NCBI RefSeq assembly: GCF_000601455.1
Contig: NZ_AZQP01000018.1
Coordinates: 1 to 50,262, forward strand
Length of the DNA: 50,262 nt
Direction: 5' to 3'
Source of the DNA: Fervidicella metallireducens AeB
GTDB lineage: Bacteria; Bacillota; Clostridia; Clostridiales; Caloramatoraceae
Each line of letters begins with the position of its first letter. Within the stretch, counting starts at the first letter, position 1. Of this stretch, positions 1 to 7,321 are shown one piece after another. The notes under the pieces are model-generated. The model saw only the letters and a program-made list of their open reading frames with translations. It had not been told where the DNA came from and did not search any database. Made by a program: the position numbers and the translations under genes.

Positions 1-147
1 CCTCATTTTGTGCTTAAACAACTAAAAAATTTACTCTTCTGACCCAAATTGTATCTAACTTCGATTTTACAGTGGAAGTTAATTCTACAAAGTGGAAGTT
101 AACTTTTCAATTCACCTTTTATTTAATTAAAAACATTGTTATTAACT
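1..147. repeat. Left-edge stretch with a short tandem repeat, no gene
   Basis: No gene is visible here. The 12-mer AGTGGAAGTTAA occurs at 71-82 and again at 91-102, exactly 20 bases apart. A partly inverted copy, TAACTTCGAT, lies just to the left near 57-66. Repeated short blocks of this kind, with TTCTAC between them, resemble the terminal repeat zones of IS21-family insertion sequences, but no transposase frame is present inside the window. No clear terminator is seen for the methyltransferase gene that ends at 148. The repeat is seen directly; the IS assignment is only a guess. Confidence 0.3.
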
Positions 148-1293
148 TTAATCTTTATTTAGTTTTTTCTTGTCAGGTAAGGGACCAAAATATTGATAGT
201 AATAACATTGTATTCTTCCATTGTATAGTTTTCTATTTTTATCAGCCTTTTTCCCAAATAGTTTTTGGAAATTTTCATTTGATGTCAATATAAAATAAGA
301 CCACGAATCTAATTTTAAAAAAACCTCACCTATCTCAGTATAAAGTTTTTCTACTTCCTTAATCTCACCTAATCGTTCACCATATGGAGGGTTGCAGATA
401 ATACATCCATACTTTTTCTTAGAACTAAACTCTTGTACTGGTAATCTTTGAAATGCTATATATTCTTCAACTCCAGCCTTTTGAGCATTTTCCCTAGCAG
501 TTTTAAGTACCCTTCCATCTATATCAGAAGCAAGTATTCTGAAATTTTTATGGTTAATTTTATTTTTTGCATAGTCTCTAGCTTCTCTCCATATATTTGA
601 ATCTATATTGGGCCAGTCTTCAGAAATAAAATGCCTGTTCAACCCTGGAGCAATGTTTTTCCCAATCAGAGCTGCTTCTATTGCAATGGTACCCGAACCG
701 CAAAATGGATCTGCCAAAACCCTTGTTGGTTCCCATCTGCTTAAAAGTACTAGTGCTGCTGCTAATGTTTCTTTTAAAGGAGCTTCTCCACTTAATTCCC
801 TATATCCTCTTTTATGTAGCCCCGCTCCTGATGTGTCGATAGTTAAAGTAACTATATCCTTAAGTAGCGCAACTTCTATTTTATAAACAGGACCTGATTC
901 AGAAAACCAATCCTGATTGTATTTAATCTTCATAGATTCAACAATGGCTTTTTTGACGATTGACTGGCAATCTGATACACTGAACAAGCCTGATTTTACT
1001 GATTTACCAACCACATGCATTTTCCCATTTATGGGGATTATCTCACCCCAGTTTATACTTTTTGTACCTTGGAATAACTCTTCAAATGTTGTTGCTTTAA
1101 ACTCTCCCATTTTTATTAAAATTCTATCTGCAGTTCTCAGCCATAAATTACATGTAACTATATCCCATTCATCACCTTCAAAGGTTACTTTTCCGTTTTC
1201 AACAACCAGATTTTCATATCCTAAATTTCTAAGCTCCTGCGCCACAATTGCTTCCAACCCAAATGTGGCAGTAGCTATTAAAGTATAGTTCAT
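148..1293 (-). CDS. THUMP-domain 23S rRNA guanine-N2 methyltransferase (RlmL/YpsC-like)
   Basis: This 381-residue protein is a class I SAM-dependent RNA methyltransferase. A THUMP RNA-binding domain covers roughly residues 45-155. The catalytic domain follows, with the SAM-binding motif ADPFCGSGTIAIEA near residue 195 and the catalytic NPPYGERLG motif near residue 303. The N-PP-Y tetrad is the hallmark of exocyclic-amine base methylation, and in this family (RlmL N-half, Bacillus YpsC) the target is a guanine N2 in 23S rRNA. Length fits the single-domain Firmicutes form, which lacks the RlmK half. The ATG is preceded by GGAGAG at good spacing. The gene diverges from the aminotransferase at 1446 and looks monocistronic. 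The exact target base cannot be read from sequence. Confidence 0.9.
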   Translation of the reverse strand: MNYTLIATATFGLEAIVAQELRNLGYENLVVENGKVTFEGDEWDIVTCNLWLRTADRILIKMGEFKATTFEELFQGTKSINWGEIIPINGKMHVVGKSVKSGLFSVSDCQSIVKKAIVESMKIKYNQDWFSESGPVYKIEVALLKDIVTLTIDTSGAGLHKRGYRELSGEAPLKETLAAALVLLSRWEPTRVLADPFCGSGTIAIEAALIGKNIAPGLNRHFISEDWPNIDSNIWREARDYAKNKINHKNFRILASDIDGRVLKTARENAQKAGVEEYIAFQRLPVQEFSSKKKYGCIICNPPYGERLGEIKEVEKLYTEIGEVFLKLDSWSYFILTSNENFQKLFGKKADKNRKLYNGRIQCYYYQYFGPLPDKKKLNKD

Positions 1294-1445
1294 ATATTTC
1301 TCTCCTATCTTAATGTTACAGTTTTATTTGCCAGCATTAACATTATATAATCATAAATCATCTTTTACAACATCAATAGTTTTTTAGTAGTTATAGATTT
1401 ATCTTTGATTTAGTCGTAAAATATTCATGTAGGGAGGTTGTTAAT

Positions 1446-2279
1446 ATGTCTGAAGCAGTTTTAAATTTTTTTATCTGTAATAATAAAGTTTACGATACAG
1501 TGGCATTTGATAATGTGTATGTTGAAGAACATCCATCAGTTTATGAAGTAATAAGATTAATTAATGGGGTGCCTTTGTTTTTAGAGGAACATTTTGAAAG
1601 ATTGATTAGTTCTGCTACCCTATTAGGATATAACCTGAATATAACATTAGAAGAAATACGCAAAAATATTGAAAGAATTGTAGAAAAAAATAATGTTCAA
1701 AATTATAATGTTAAGCTTGTTGTAAACAATCTAGATGAAACAAAAAAAGATATGTATTATTTTTTCATCGAAAGCAATTACCCTGATGAAGATATGTATT
1801 TAAAGGGGGTTTCTGTATTTTTATATAATGGTGAAAGAGAGAATCCAAATGCAAAGGTTATTCAAAAACATTTAAGGAATAAAATTAATGAACAACTCAA
1901 AAAAGAAAAATGCTATGAAGCACTCCTTGTAAATAGTAATGGTGAAATTACCGAAGGCAGCCGTTCCAATTTATTTTTTATAAAGGATGATATTGTTTTT
2001 ACAGCCCCATCAGAGGATGTTCTTATGGGAATTACCAGACAAAGAATCATTCGTTTATGCAGCCTAAATGGCATTAAAGTGACAGAATCAAAAATTAAAG
2101 TTGCTGAACTTGACAGTTTTGACTCTGCATTTATAAGTGGTACTTCTCCTAAGGTTTTGCCTATTTCAAACATTGGAGATATGAAACTCTCAACAAATAA
2201 TCCTTTATTAAGAAAAATCATGGAAATCTATGACGATGAAATTAACAGTTATATTAAATTTCATAAAAAAACTGTGTAA
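1446..2279 (+). CDS. Class IV (fold type IV) PLP aminotransferase
   Basis: This 277-residue protein belongs to the fold-type IV aminotransferases, which include branched-chain and D-amino-acid aminotransferases and aminodeoxychorismate lyase. Visible marks are the early substrate-side segment with EEHFERLISSA (residues 47-57), the probable PLP lysine in AKVIQKHLR near residue 140, and the phosphate-binding region ITEGSRSNLFF near residue 168, followed by GITRQRI. The ATG is preceded by GGGAGG. It stands alone on the + strand, about 0.7 kb from the end of a clear pabC on the other strand, so it is a paralogue rather than the folate enzyme of the pab operon. Its substrate, whether a branched-chain or D-amino acid or other, cannot be decided here. 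Confidence 0.85.
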   Translation: MSEAVLNFFICNNKVYDTVAFDNVYVEEHPSVYEVIRLINGVPLFLEEHFERLISSATLLGYNLNITLEEIRKNIERIVEKNNVQNYNVKLVVNNLDETKKDMYYFFIESNYPDEDMYLKGVSVFLYNGERENPNAKVIQKHLRNKINEQLKKEKCYEALLVNSNGEITEGSRSNLFFIKDDIVFTAPSEDVLMGITRQRIIRLCSLNGIKVTESKIKVAELDSFDSAFISGTSPKVLPISNIGDMKLSTNNPLLRKIMEIYDDEINSYIKFHKKTV

Positions 2280-2335
2280 TATATTAAAAATTTAATTGGA
2301 TTGTTGATACATATTATTTGTGAACAAAATTTACA

Positions 2336-2394
2336 AGAACGTCATGATATAACTCTGTAAAGCCTAAAACTTAGGGAATTATTCATGACGTTCT
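2336..2394. repeat. Long inverted repeat in a convergent intergenic gap
   Basis: Perfect 12-base arms AGAACGTCATGA (2336-2347) and TCATGACGTTCT (2383-2394) enclose 35 bases that can extend the stem imperfectly and contain a small inner hairpin. It lies between the ends of the converging aminotransferase and desulfoferrodoxin genes, so it may terminate both, but no T-run follows. A related element with arms AGAACGTGATGAA lies at 11629-11677. The rest of the 2280-2494 gap shows no gene. Confidence 0.6.
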
Positions 2395-2494
2395 AAAATA
2401 TAAGTCTTTGTAAAATGTTCGAAAAAATGTCTTTTCTATTATTTAGAAAAAGAAAAATAGGTTATAAACAATTCAAAAAGTGTTGTATAAATTT

Positions 2495-2875
2495 TTATAA
2501 TTCATTTTTCCACAATCCATGTAAATTACAATATTCCCTTGCATAAATAACTTTTCCATCTACATTAAATAATGCTTCTGGCTTGTCACCTGGATTTAGA
2601 TATTTTCTATATAGTTTATTATCAACATGTAATTCTATCCATTCAATATAGTGATTATCTAGCATTGGATGCTCTACACTTCCTACCTTTACTAAAAAAC
2701 CACCATCAACCCTCTCAATTATTGGAACGTGCTTTTCCCTTGCAGCATCAACCGTATTCTCAACCTGTAATGTCATTGGTTTTCCACAACATATTAATTG
2801 TCCTTGCCCGCTATGAATCCCTTCCACTATGTTACCACAAACCATACATTTATAGACCTGTTTAACCTCTAACAT
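2495..2875 (-). CDS. dfx: Desulfoferrodoxin (superoxide reductase, two-iron type)
   Basis: This 126-residue protein reduces superoxide to hydrogen peroxide without making oxygen, a typical oxidative-stress defence of anaerobes. The N-terminal desulforedoxin domain carries Cys10, Cys13, Cys29 and Cys30 (CMVCG, then CC), which bind the FeCys4 centre. The C-terminal superoxide reductase domain shows the catalytic Fe(His)4Cys set: His49, His69, His75, Cys116 and His119 (EKHVP, EHPM, NHYIEW, YCNLHG). Length and spacing match the classical two-iron desulfoferrodoxin. The ATG is preceded by GGGAGGGG. A TATAAT box on the coding strand (2913-2918) sits upstream, with a poorly spaced TTTACA as a possible -35. 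The gene appears to stand alone. Confidence 0.97.
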   Translation of the reverse strand: MLEVKQVYKCMVCGNIVEGIHSGQGQLICCGKPMTLQVENTVDAAREKHVPIIERVDGGFLVKVGSVEHPMLDNHYIEWIELHVDNKLYRKYLNPGDKPEALFNVDGKVIYAREYCNLHGLWKNEL

Positions 2876-2998
2876 TTTAACCCCTCCCGATAATTATTTT
2901 CTTTTAATATTTATTATACCATATAACTCAAATTGTAAAATAGATATACCCGACTTATATCTAAAATTTAACATTAATTAGTACTTCTCTCATCCATA

Positions 2999-3757
2999 TT
3001 ATATTTTATTCCAATCACGAATTAAATATTTCTCTGTTTTTATCTTTTCACAAAATTCTCTTGAATAATAGGTTATATTTTCTATGGATTTTACAGGAAA
3101 TACCCCAGCAACACTATTAGTAATAAAACATTCTTCAAAATATGGCATTTCATCACTTGTAATCACACAGCATTTTACTTCATAGCCAGTTTTTTGAGAA
3201 AATTCAATCACTTTCTTTCTAATTATTCCATTTAATATTCCAGATGTTATGCTGGGTGTATAGATTGTGTTCTTATTTCTGAAGAAAATATTGGCATAAC
3301 ACGTTTCTGCTATTTGAGATTTTGTGTTTAGGAAAAGGGCTGTATCATAACCTTTAGATTTTGCCCTTATATCTTCCATATAATTAGTCCCATAGTTAAA
3401 GGTTTTAATATAATTCAGTATGTTTGCTTCATCTCGTTTTGTCCTTGTTAAACAGAGTCTCAGTCCATTTAAATATTGTTGCCCTTTATAATTGGCATCC
3501 CTTATTTCAAAGTTTAGTTTATTATCTAAAATAGCTATTTTTAATACTCCTTTACCTTTGTTTCTTATATTTAAATATTTTTCAATTTCATAATTGTAAT
3601 CTTCATATGTCAGCTTAAAATCAATGCTAAGAATCCTTGCTGCCCTTTTATGTCTTTTAAAATGTTCATCAACGTAGTGACATTTATTTCCCTCAAAATA
3701 TAAAGTCTCAAATGGTACTAATCCATATGCTAATTCCTTTCTGAAGATACAATCCAA
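2999..3757 (-). CDS. pabC: 4-amino-4-deoxychorismate lyase
   Basis: PabC removes pyruvate from aminodeoxychorismate to give p-aminobenzoate for folate synthesis. The 252-residue protein is a fold-type IV PLP enzyme, with the likely PLP lysine in IKTFNYG near residue 118 and the motif AETCYANIFF near residue 150, close to the AN-F segment of known PabC. It directly follows pabB. The open frame extends to a GTG at 3766, but that GTG abuts the GG of the ribosome site. A TTG at 3757 sits five bases after GGTGA, so I take the TTG as the start; it lies one base past the pabB stop. Function is supported mainly by the operon, because class IV enzymes are hard to separate by motif alone. Confidence 0.88.
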   Translation of the reverse strand: MDCIFRKELAYGLVPFETLYFEGNKCHYVDEHFKRHKRAARILSIDFKLTYEDYNYEIEKYLNIRNKGKGVLKIAILDNKLNFEIRDANYKGQQYLNGLRLCLTRTKRDEANILNYIKTFNYGTNYMEDIRAKSKGYDTALFLNTKSQIAETCYANIFFRNKNTIYTPSITSGILNGIIRKKVIEFSQKTGYEVKCCVITSDEMPYFEECFITNSVAGVFPVKSIENITYYSREFCEKIKTEKYLIRDWNKI

Positions 3758-3758
3758 G

Positions 3759-5084
3759 TTATTCACCCTTTCCAGTTAAAGCTTTATATATTGCTCTCCC
3801 TTTATGAAGGGTTTCTTCATATTCATCCTCCGGATCAGAATCCCATACAATTCCTCCACCTACGTTATAATATACTCCCTTGTCATTGATTACAGCTGTT
3901 CTTATCGCAATATTTAAATCAAAATTTCCATTATTGGAAATATATCCAATTGAACCTGTATATATTCCCCTGGATACATTCTCCAGTTCATCTATAACCT
4001 CCATAGACCTTAACTTAGGTGCACCTGTTATTGAGCCCCCGGGAAAGGTACCCTTGATTATTTCAGAAAAACTAATGTCCTTAAGTAATTTTCCCTGTAT
4101 TGTAGAGACTAAATGATTAACAGTTGCATATTCTTCAACTTCAAATAAACTTTCAACCTTTACAGTTCCAGGAATGCATATTCTTGAAAGATCATTTCTT
4201 TCAAGATCAATAATCATCAACAACTCAGAACGGCATTTTTCACTGCTGTATAAATATTCTTTTAAGGCTTTATTTTCCTCATAAACAAGTGATTTTCTAA
4301 CTGTTCCCTTAATTGGTCTTGTTGTTATCAAGTTACCCCTTTTTCTTAAAAATTGTTCTGGGGATGTTGATAATATATAGCTACCATCAAGGTCTAAAAA
4401 GGCATTATATGGTCCATAATTTACCTTTCTAAATCTTGTATATACTTCATGAGGATTTAGACTACCTTCTCCAAGAAATTGTTGGGAAATATTAACCTGA
4501 TATGTATCACCGCATCTTATATATTCTCTAACACCTTCTACTCTTTCTTTAAACTCTTCCTTTGTAAAATTTGATCTCAGAATAACTCTGTTGCAATTTT
4601 TGTCATCAATATTTATGTATAAACATCCTTTTATTTTTTCTATTACTTTTTCGTCTTCAGTACATATATATGTACATTTATTAGCATGATCTATTAAAAT
4701 AAAATCTTCAAAATATGCAAAGTAAACATCAGGAATGTTTACATTGATTGGATTATTATTTTTTACATTCATTATTTCCATCCCAAAATCATAAGATAAA
4801 TATCCTACAAATCCTCCATCAAAGACCAATCCAGTATTTAAAGGTTTTTTCTCCATTAATAGTTCATCAAGTAATTTCAAGATATCTTTTTCAACCAGCA
4901 TATTATTTATATACGAATGACCTTTTTCGTATTTTACAATAAATTGAGGATTAAATACTATTATTGAATTATCTCCAGTATCTTTAACCATAAAGCTGCT
5001 TTCAAGCAAAGCTGTGTTTTTATCCTTTACTTGTAAGTAAGCTGAATAGGAATCAATTTCATAATCTAGTTTAGTTATTTTCAT
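3759..5084 (-). CDS. pabB: Aminodeoxychorismate synthase component I
   Basis: PabB uses ammonia from PabA to convert chorismate into 4-amino-4-deoxychorismate. The 441-residue protein has the chorismate-binding fold over its C-terminal two thirds. The motif PIKGTVRKS (near residue 255) has lysine where anthranilate synthase TrpE has alanine (PIAGT), which identifies PabB. Further family marks are DLERNDLSRI, FPGGSITGAPK and the glycine-rich YNVGGGIVWDSDPE near the C terminus. The frame reaches a GTG at 5093, but AAGGAG lies eight bases before the ATG at 5084, so that is the start. The gene overlaps the end of pabA by 14 bases, which suggests translational coupling. Confidence 0.95.
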   Translation of the reverse strand: MKITKLDYEIDSYSAYLQVKDKNTALLESSFMVKDTGDNSIIVFNPQFIVKYEKGHSYINNMLVEKDILKLLDELLMEKKPLNTGLVFDGGFVGYLSYDFGMEIMNVKNNNPINVNIPDVYFAYFEDFILIDHANKCTYICTEDEKVIEKIKGCLYINIDDKNCNRVILRSNFTKEEFKERVEGVREYIRCGDTYQVNISQQFLGEGSLNPHEVYTRFRKVNYGPYNAFLDLDGSYILSTSPEQFLRKRGNLITTRPIKGTVRKSLVYEENKALKEYLYSSEKCRSELLMIIDLERNDLSRICIPGTVKVESLFEVEEYATVNHLVSTIQGKLLKDISFSEIIKGTFPGGSITGAPKLRSMEVIDELENVSRGIYTGSIGYISNNGNFDLNIAIRTAVINDKGVYYNVGGGIVWDSDPEDEYEETLHKGRAIYKALTGKGE

Positions 5085-5652
5085 TTCTGCCACTCCTTAA
5101 AAAGTTTTTAAGCATATCTAAACCATGCTCGGTTAATATAGCTTCTGGATGAAACTGTACTCCCTCTATATTATATTTTTTATGTCTTACACCCATTATC
5201 TCGCCAGTTAAAGTTTCAGCTGTTATTTCTAAATCATCTGGTAAAGTCTCCTTTGAAATTACTAGTGAATGATATCTCGTAACATTAATTGGATTTTTAA
5301 GTCCTTGAAAAACACCTTTGTTTATATGCTTAACCAAGTGTACTTTTCCGTGAACTGGACTTTTTCCCTTTACAACCTTTCCCCCAAAGTAGTAACCAAT
5401 ACATTGATGGCCTAAACATACTCCCAAAATTGGTATTTCGCCTTTGAATTTATCAATAACTCTTAATGGCAGAATTGCCTCTTCAGGACTTCCTGGCCCG
5501 GGAGATAATACTATAAAATCTGGTTTCATTTTCTCTATTTCTTCTAAGGTTACTTCATCTCTGTTTTTTACAACCGTTTCTTCACCAAGTATTAAAAAAT
5601 AATGATATAGATTGTAGGTAAATGAATCATAATTATCGATGATAAGTACCAT
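5071..5652 (-). CDS. pabA: Aminodeoxychorismate synthase glutamine amidotransferase
   Basis: PabA hydrolyses glutamine and passes ammonia to PabB. The 193-residue protein is a class I (triad) amidotransferase: it begins with LIIDNYDSFTYNL, has the oxyanion loop SPGPGSPEE, the nucleophile cysteine in GVCLGHQCIGY (near residue 79), and the His-Glu pair in GVQFHPEAILTEHG. PabA and TrpG are near-identical families, and in many Firmicutes one protein serves both. Here the downstream PabB and PabC and the absence of trp genes favour the folate role. The ATG has a GGAGGGA ribosome site. It is the first gene of the pabABC operon. Confidence 0.93.
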   Translation of the reverse strand: MVLIIDNYDSFTYNLYHYFLILGEETVVKNRDEVTLEEIEKMKPDFIVLSPGPGSPEEAILPLRVIDKFKGEIPILGVCLGHQCIGYYFGGKVVKGKSPVHGKVHLVKHINKGVFQGLKNPINVTRYHSLVISKETLPDDLEITAETLTGEIMGVRHKKYNIEGVQFHPEAILTEHGLDMLKNFLRSGRNENN

Positions 5653-5743
5653 GTTGTCCCTCCATAAATAAAATTATATTTCAATTATAACTTAATTATG
5701 AAAATTGAAAAATAATAACTTTTTCTGTTTAAAAGACAAAAAA

Positions 5744-5786
5744 CAAATTTTTAGTTAAAGTTCACTGACTTTTTACTAAAAATTTG
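5744..5786 (-). terminator. Intrinsic terminator upstream of pabA
   Basis: On the minus strand, arms CAAATTTTTAGT and ACTAAAAATTTG close a hairpin whose inner stem continues imperfectly. It is followed by TTTTTTG. It ends the transcript of the membrane zinc-finger gene at 5852 and separates it from pabA. The rest of the 5653-5851 gap is AT-rich and must hold the pab promoter, though I see no strong consensus. Confidence 0.7.
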
Positions 5787-5851
5787 CAAAATCTCAATAA
5801 ATAAATTTTAAATTAGAACATAACGGTTTAAATTATTTCTATGCTTATTAA

Positions 5852-6190
5852 TTAGCTCTTATTAAATGGAAAATTTCGCTCATATGTCAACCAACTTTTT
5901 ACTAAATGAAAGTCGCTAAATAAGGAAATGAATAAAAGAAAAAGATTTAAATATAGATATTCTTTAAAAATAATTGTGATTAAAAGCATCATAACTGTAA
6001 AATAAATTGCCGAGAATTTTACTTCTTTTTTATTAAGAGGTCTAGATACGTCGTGAAATCTGGTCTTATTTGCTATGTCATAGCATCTTTTATGATACGC
6101 GGCATCAGAGAAAAATCCACGTACACATGTAATAAGATCATCTTTTTGTCTTATTTCACATGTACAAAGAGAACATAAAACTTTACCCAT
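5852..6190 (-). CDS. Small membrane protein with an N-terminal zinc-finger-like motif
   Basis: I do not recognise this 112-residue protein as a named family. The first 40 residues hold Cys6, Cys9, Cys11, Cys22 and a final HKRC (Cys36), a spacing that could make a treble-clef-like zinc site. The C-terminal half has two hydrophobic stretches (about residues 58-73 and 80-95), predicted membrane segments, and a short polar tail. The open frame starts further up, but GGGGGA lies a few bases before the ATG at 6190, giving the start MGKVLCSL. It lies downstream of the 59-residue Cys-rich gene but is separated from it by a terminator. Confidence 0.6.
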   Translation of the reverse strand: MGKVLCSLCTCEIRQKDDLITCVRGFFSDAAYHKRCYDIANKTRFHDVSRPLNKKEVKFSAIYFTVMMLLITIIFKEYLYLNLFLLFISLFSDFHLVKSWLTYERNFPFNKS

Positions 6191-6274
6191 GTTATTCCCC
6201 CATTTCCCTTTTATATACATGTAATGTTATTATTTACATTATTATAACATTTTACTATCAACCCTTCAACTTAG

Positions 6275-6311
6275 TAAAAAAAATAAAGCAGAAACCTTAT
6301 ATTTCTGCTTT
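6275..6311 (-). terminator. Intrinsic terminator after the HgdB-like unit
   Basis: Ten-base arms AAAGCAGAAA and TTTCTGCTTT (6285-6311) form a perfect hairpin. On the minus strand it is followed by a long T-run (the A-rich stretch at 6275-6283). It closes the three-gene unit that starts at 8319. Confidence 0.85.
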
Positions 6312-6321
6312 ATACACCATA

Positions 6322-6501
6322 TTATCCCTGATCTAAACCAGCTAAAGTCTTATCAAAAACATTTATTGTACATTTCTTTCCATCCCATTTTTCGCAATTT
6401 TCGCAACTTCTCCCATAATTTATTATCGAAGCCGTCATCCCTGATGAACTGTAATGATTACAAGTTAATCCAACCAATTTCAATTGTTCTTTACTAGCCA
6501 C
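6322..6501 (-). CDS. 59-residue cysteine-rich protein in the HgdB/activator unit
   Basis: I do not recognise this small protein. It has four cysteines: Cys14, then Cys33, Cys36 and Cys44 in the segment SCENCEKWDGKKC, a spacing that could hold zinc or an iron-sulfur cluster. The longer frame starts at a TTG at 6528, but AAAGGAGG precedes a GTG at 6501 at ideal spacing, so the protein begins MASKEQLKLVG. It follows the activator gene by about 60 bases and is followed at once by a terminator, so it is the last gene of a transcript with the HgdB-like protein and its activator. An accessory or electron-transfer role for that pair is inference from position only. Confidence 0.7.
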   Translation of the reverse strand: MASKEQLKLVGLTCNHYSSSGMTASIINYGRSCENCEKWDGKKCTINVFDKTLAGLDQG

Positions 6502-6559
6502 AAATATTCCTCCTTTTAAATAATACAATCTTATTATTTGTAGGCTAATATAAAATATT

Positions 6560-7321
6560 CTAGCTTTTTTTTAAATTACCATAATAACAACAGCCAATTG
6601 CTCCATTATATTGGGGTTCATTGAGGCAAATCACATTGTCAAAATCCATACTTAGATATCTTTGTAATGCAGAATTCATTGCAACTCCACCAGATAAAAC
6701 CAAATTTTTTCCTTTAAAATTTGACAACATTGGATGCAGTCTCTTGTACAATGAATAATTAACCCCTGAACATAACCTGTCGAAGGAATTTCCCTCAGCT
6801 ATTTTCCCAATTAATTCAGATTCTGAAAAGACTGCACATGTAGAATTTATCTCTACTGGATCCTCATAATGTTTAAACATTTCTTCCAATGGGATTTCTA
6901 AGATATTTGCCATATTTTCTAAATATCTGCCACATGAAGCTGCACATTTTTCATTCAGTTCTAAATCAGTTATAACCCCTTTTTCAACCTTAACAATTTT
7001 AACATCTTGCCCTCCCACATCTAAAAGTATAAAATCTTTTAAACTTAACTGATAAAACACACCATAAACGTGGGCTTTTATCTCATTTATTGGTTCAAAT
7101 TCCTGCAAATCGATGTTGTTTCTTCCATAACCTGTTGATATCCCTTTATCTATGTTTTCAAACCCTAACTTTGAAGTATCTACGATGATCTTATTTTTGT
7201 AAGAACAATATTCTTTATAAAAACTTACCGTACTTAACTTAAATTTTTTTGTAATTATTGAATTCTCCATTAAGGCTATCTTAACTTCTCTGCTACCCAT
7301 ATCAATTCCTAATATCCTCAC
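6560..7321 (-). CDS. 2-hydroxyacyl-CoA dehydratase-type activator ATPase (HgdC/BadF family)
   Basis: This 253-residue protein is an actin-fold ATPase of the BcrA/BadF/HgdC family. Such proteins are homodimeric iron-sulfur archerases that use ATP to push one low-potential electron into a partner. It shows the phosphate-1 motif GIDMGSREVK (residues 5-14), a second nucleotide motif DVGGQDVK (101-108) and GGVAMN near residue 210. The cluster cysteines are Cys126 in NEKCAAS and Cys162 in NSTCAVFSESE, matching the two-cysteine-per-monomer pattern of HgdC; an extra Cys130 replaces the usual threonine of CAAGTG. It starts with GTG behind AAGGAGG and overlaps the upstream gene by four bases (GTGA), so the two are translationally coupled. 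Confidence 0.92.
   Translation of the reverse strand: MRILGIDMGSREVKIALMENSIITKKFKLSTVSFYKEYCSYKNKIIVDTSKLGFENIDKGISTGYGRNNIDLQEFEPINEIKAHVYGVFYQLSLKDFILLDVGGQDVKIVKVEKGVITDLELNEKCAASCGRYLENMANILEIPLEEMFKHYEDPVEINSTCAVFSESELIGKIAEGNSFDRLCSGVNYSLYKRLHPMLSNFKGKNLVLSGGVAMNSALQRYLSMDFDNVICLNEPQYNGAIGCCYYGNLKKS

Noticed and set aside
3759-5652. trpE/trpG (anthranilate synthase) instead of pabB/pabA
   Set aside because: The synthase has PIKGT, the PabB signature, and is followed by a PabC-like gene, with no other trp genes.
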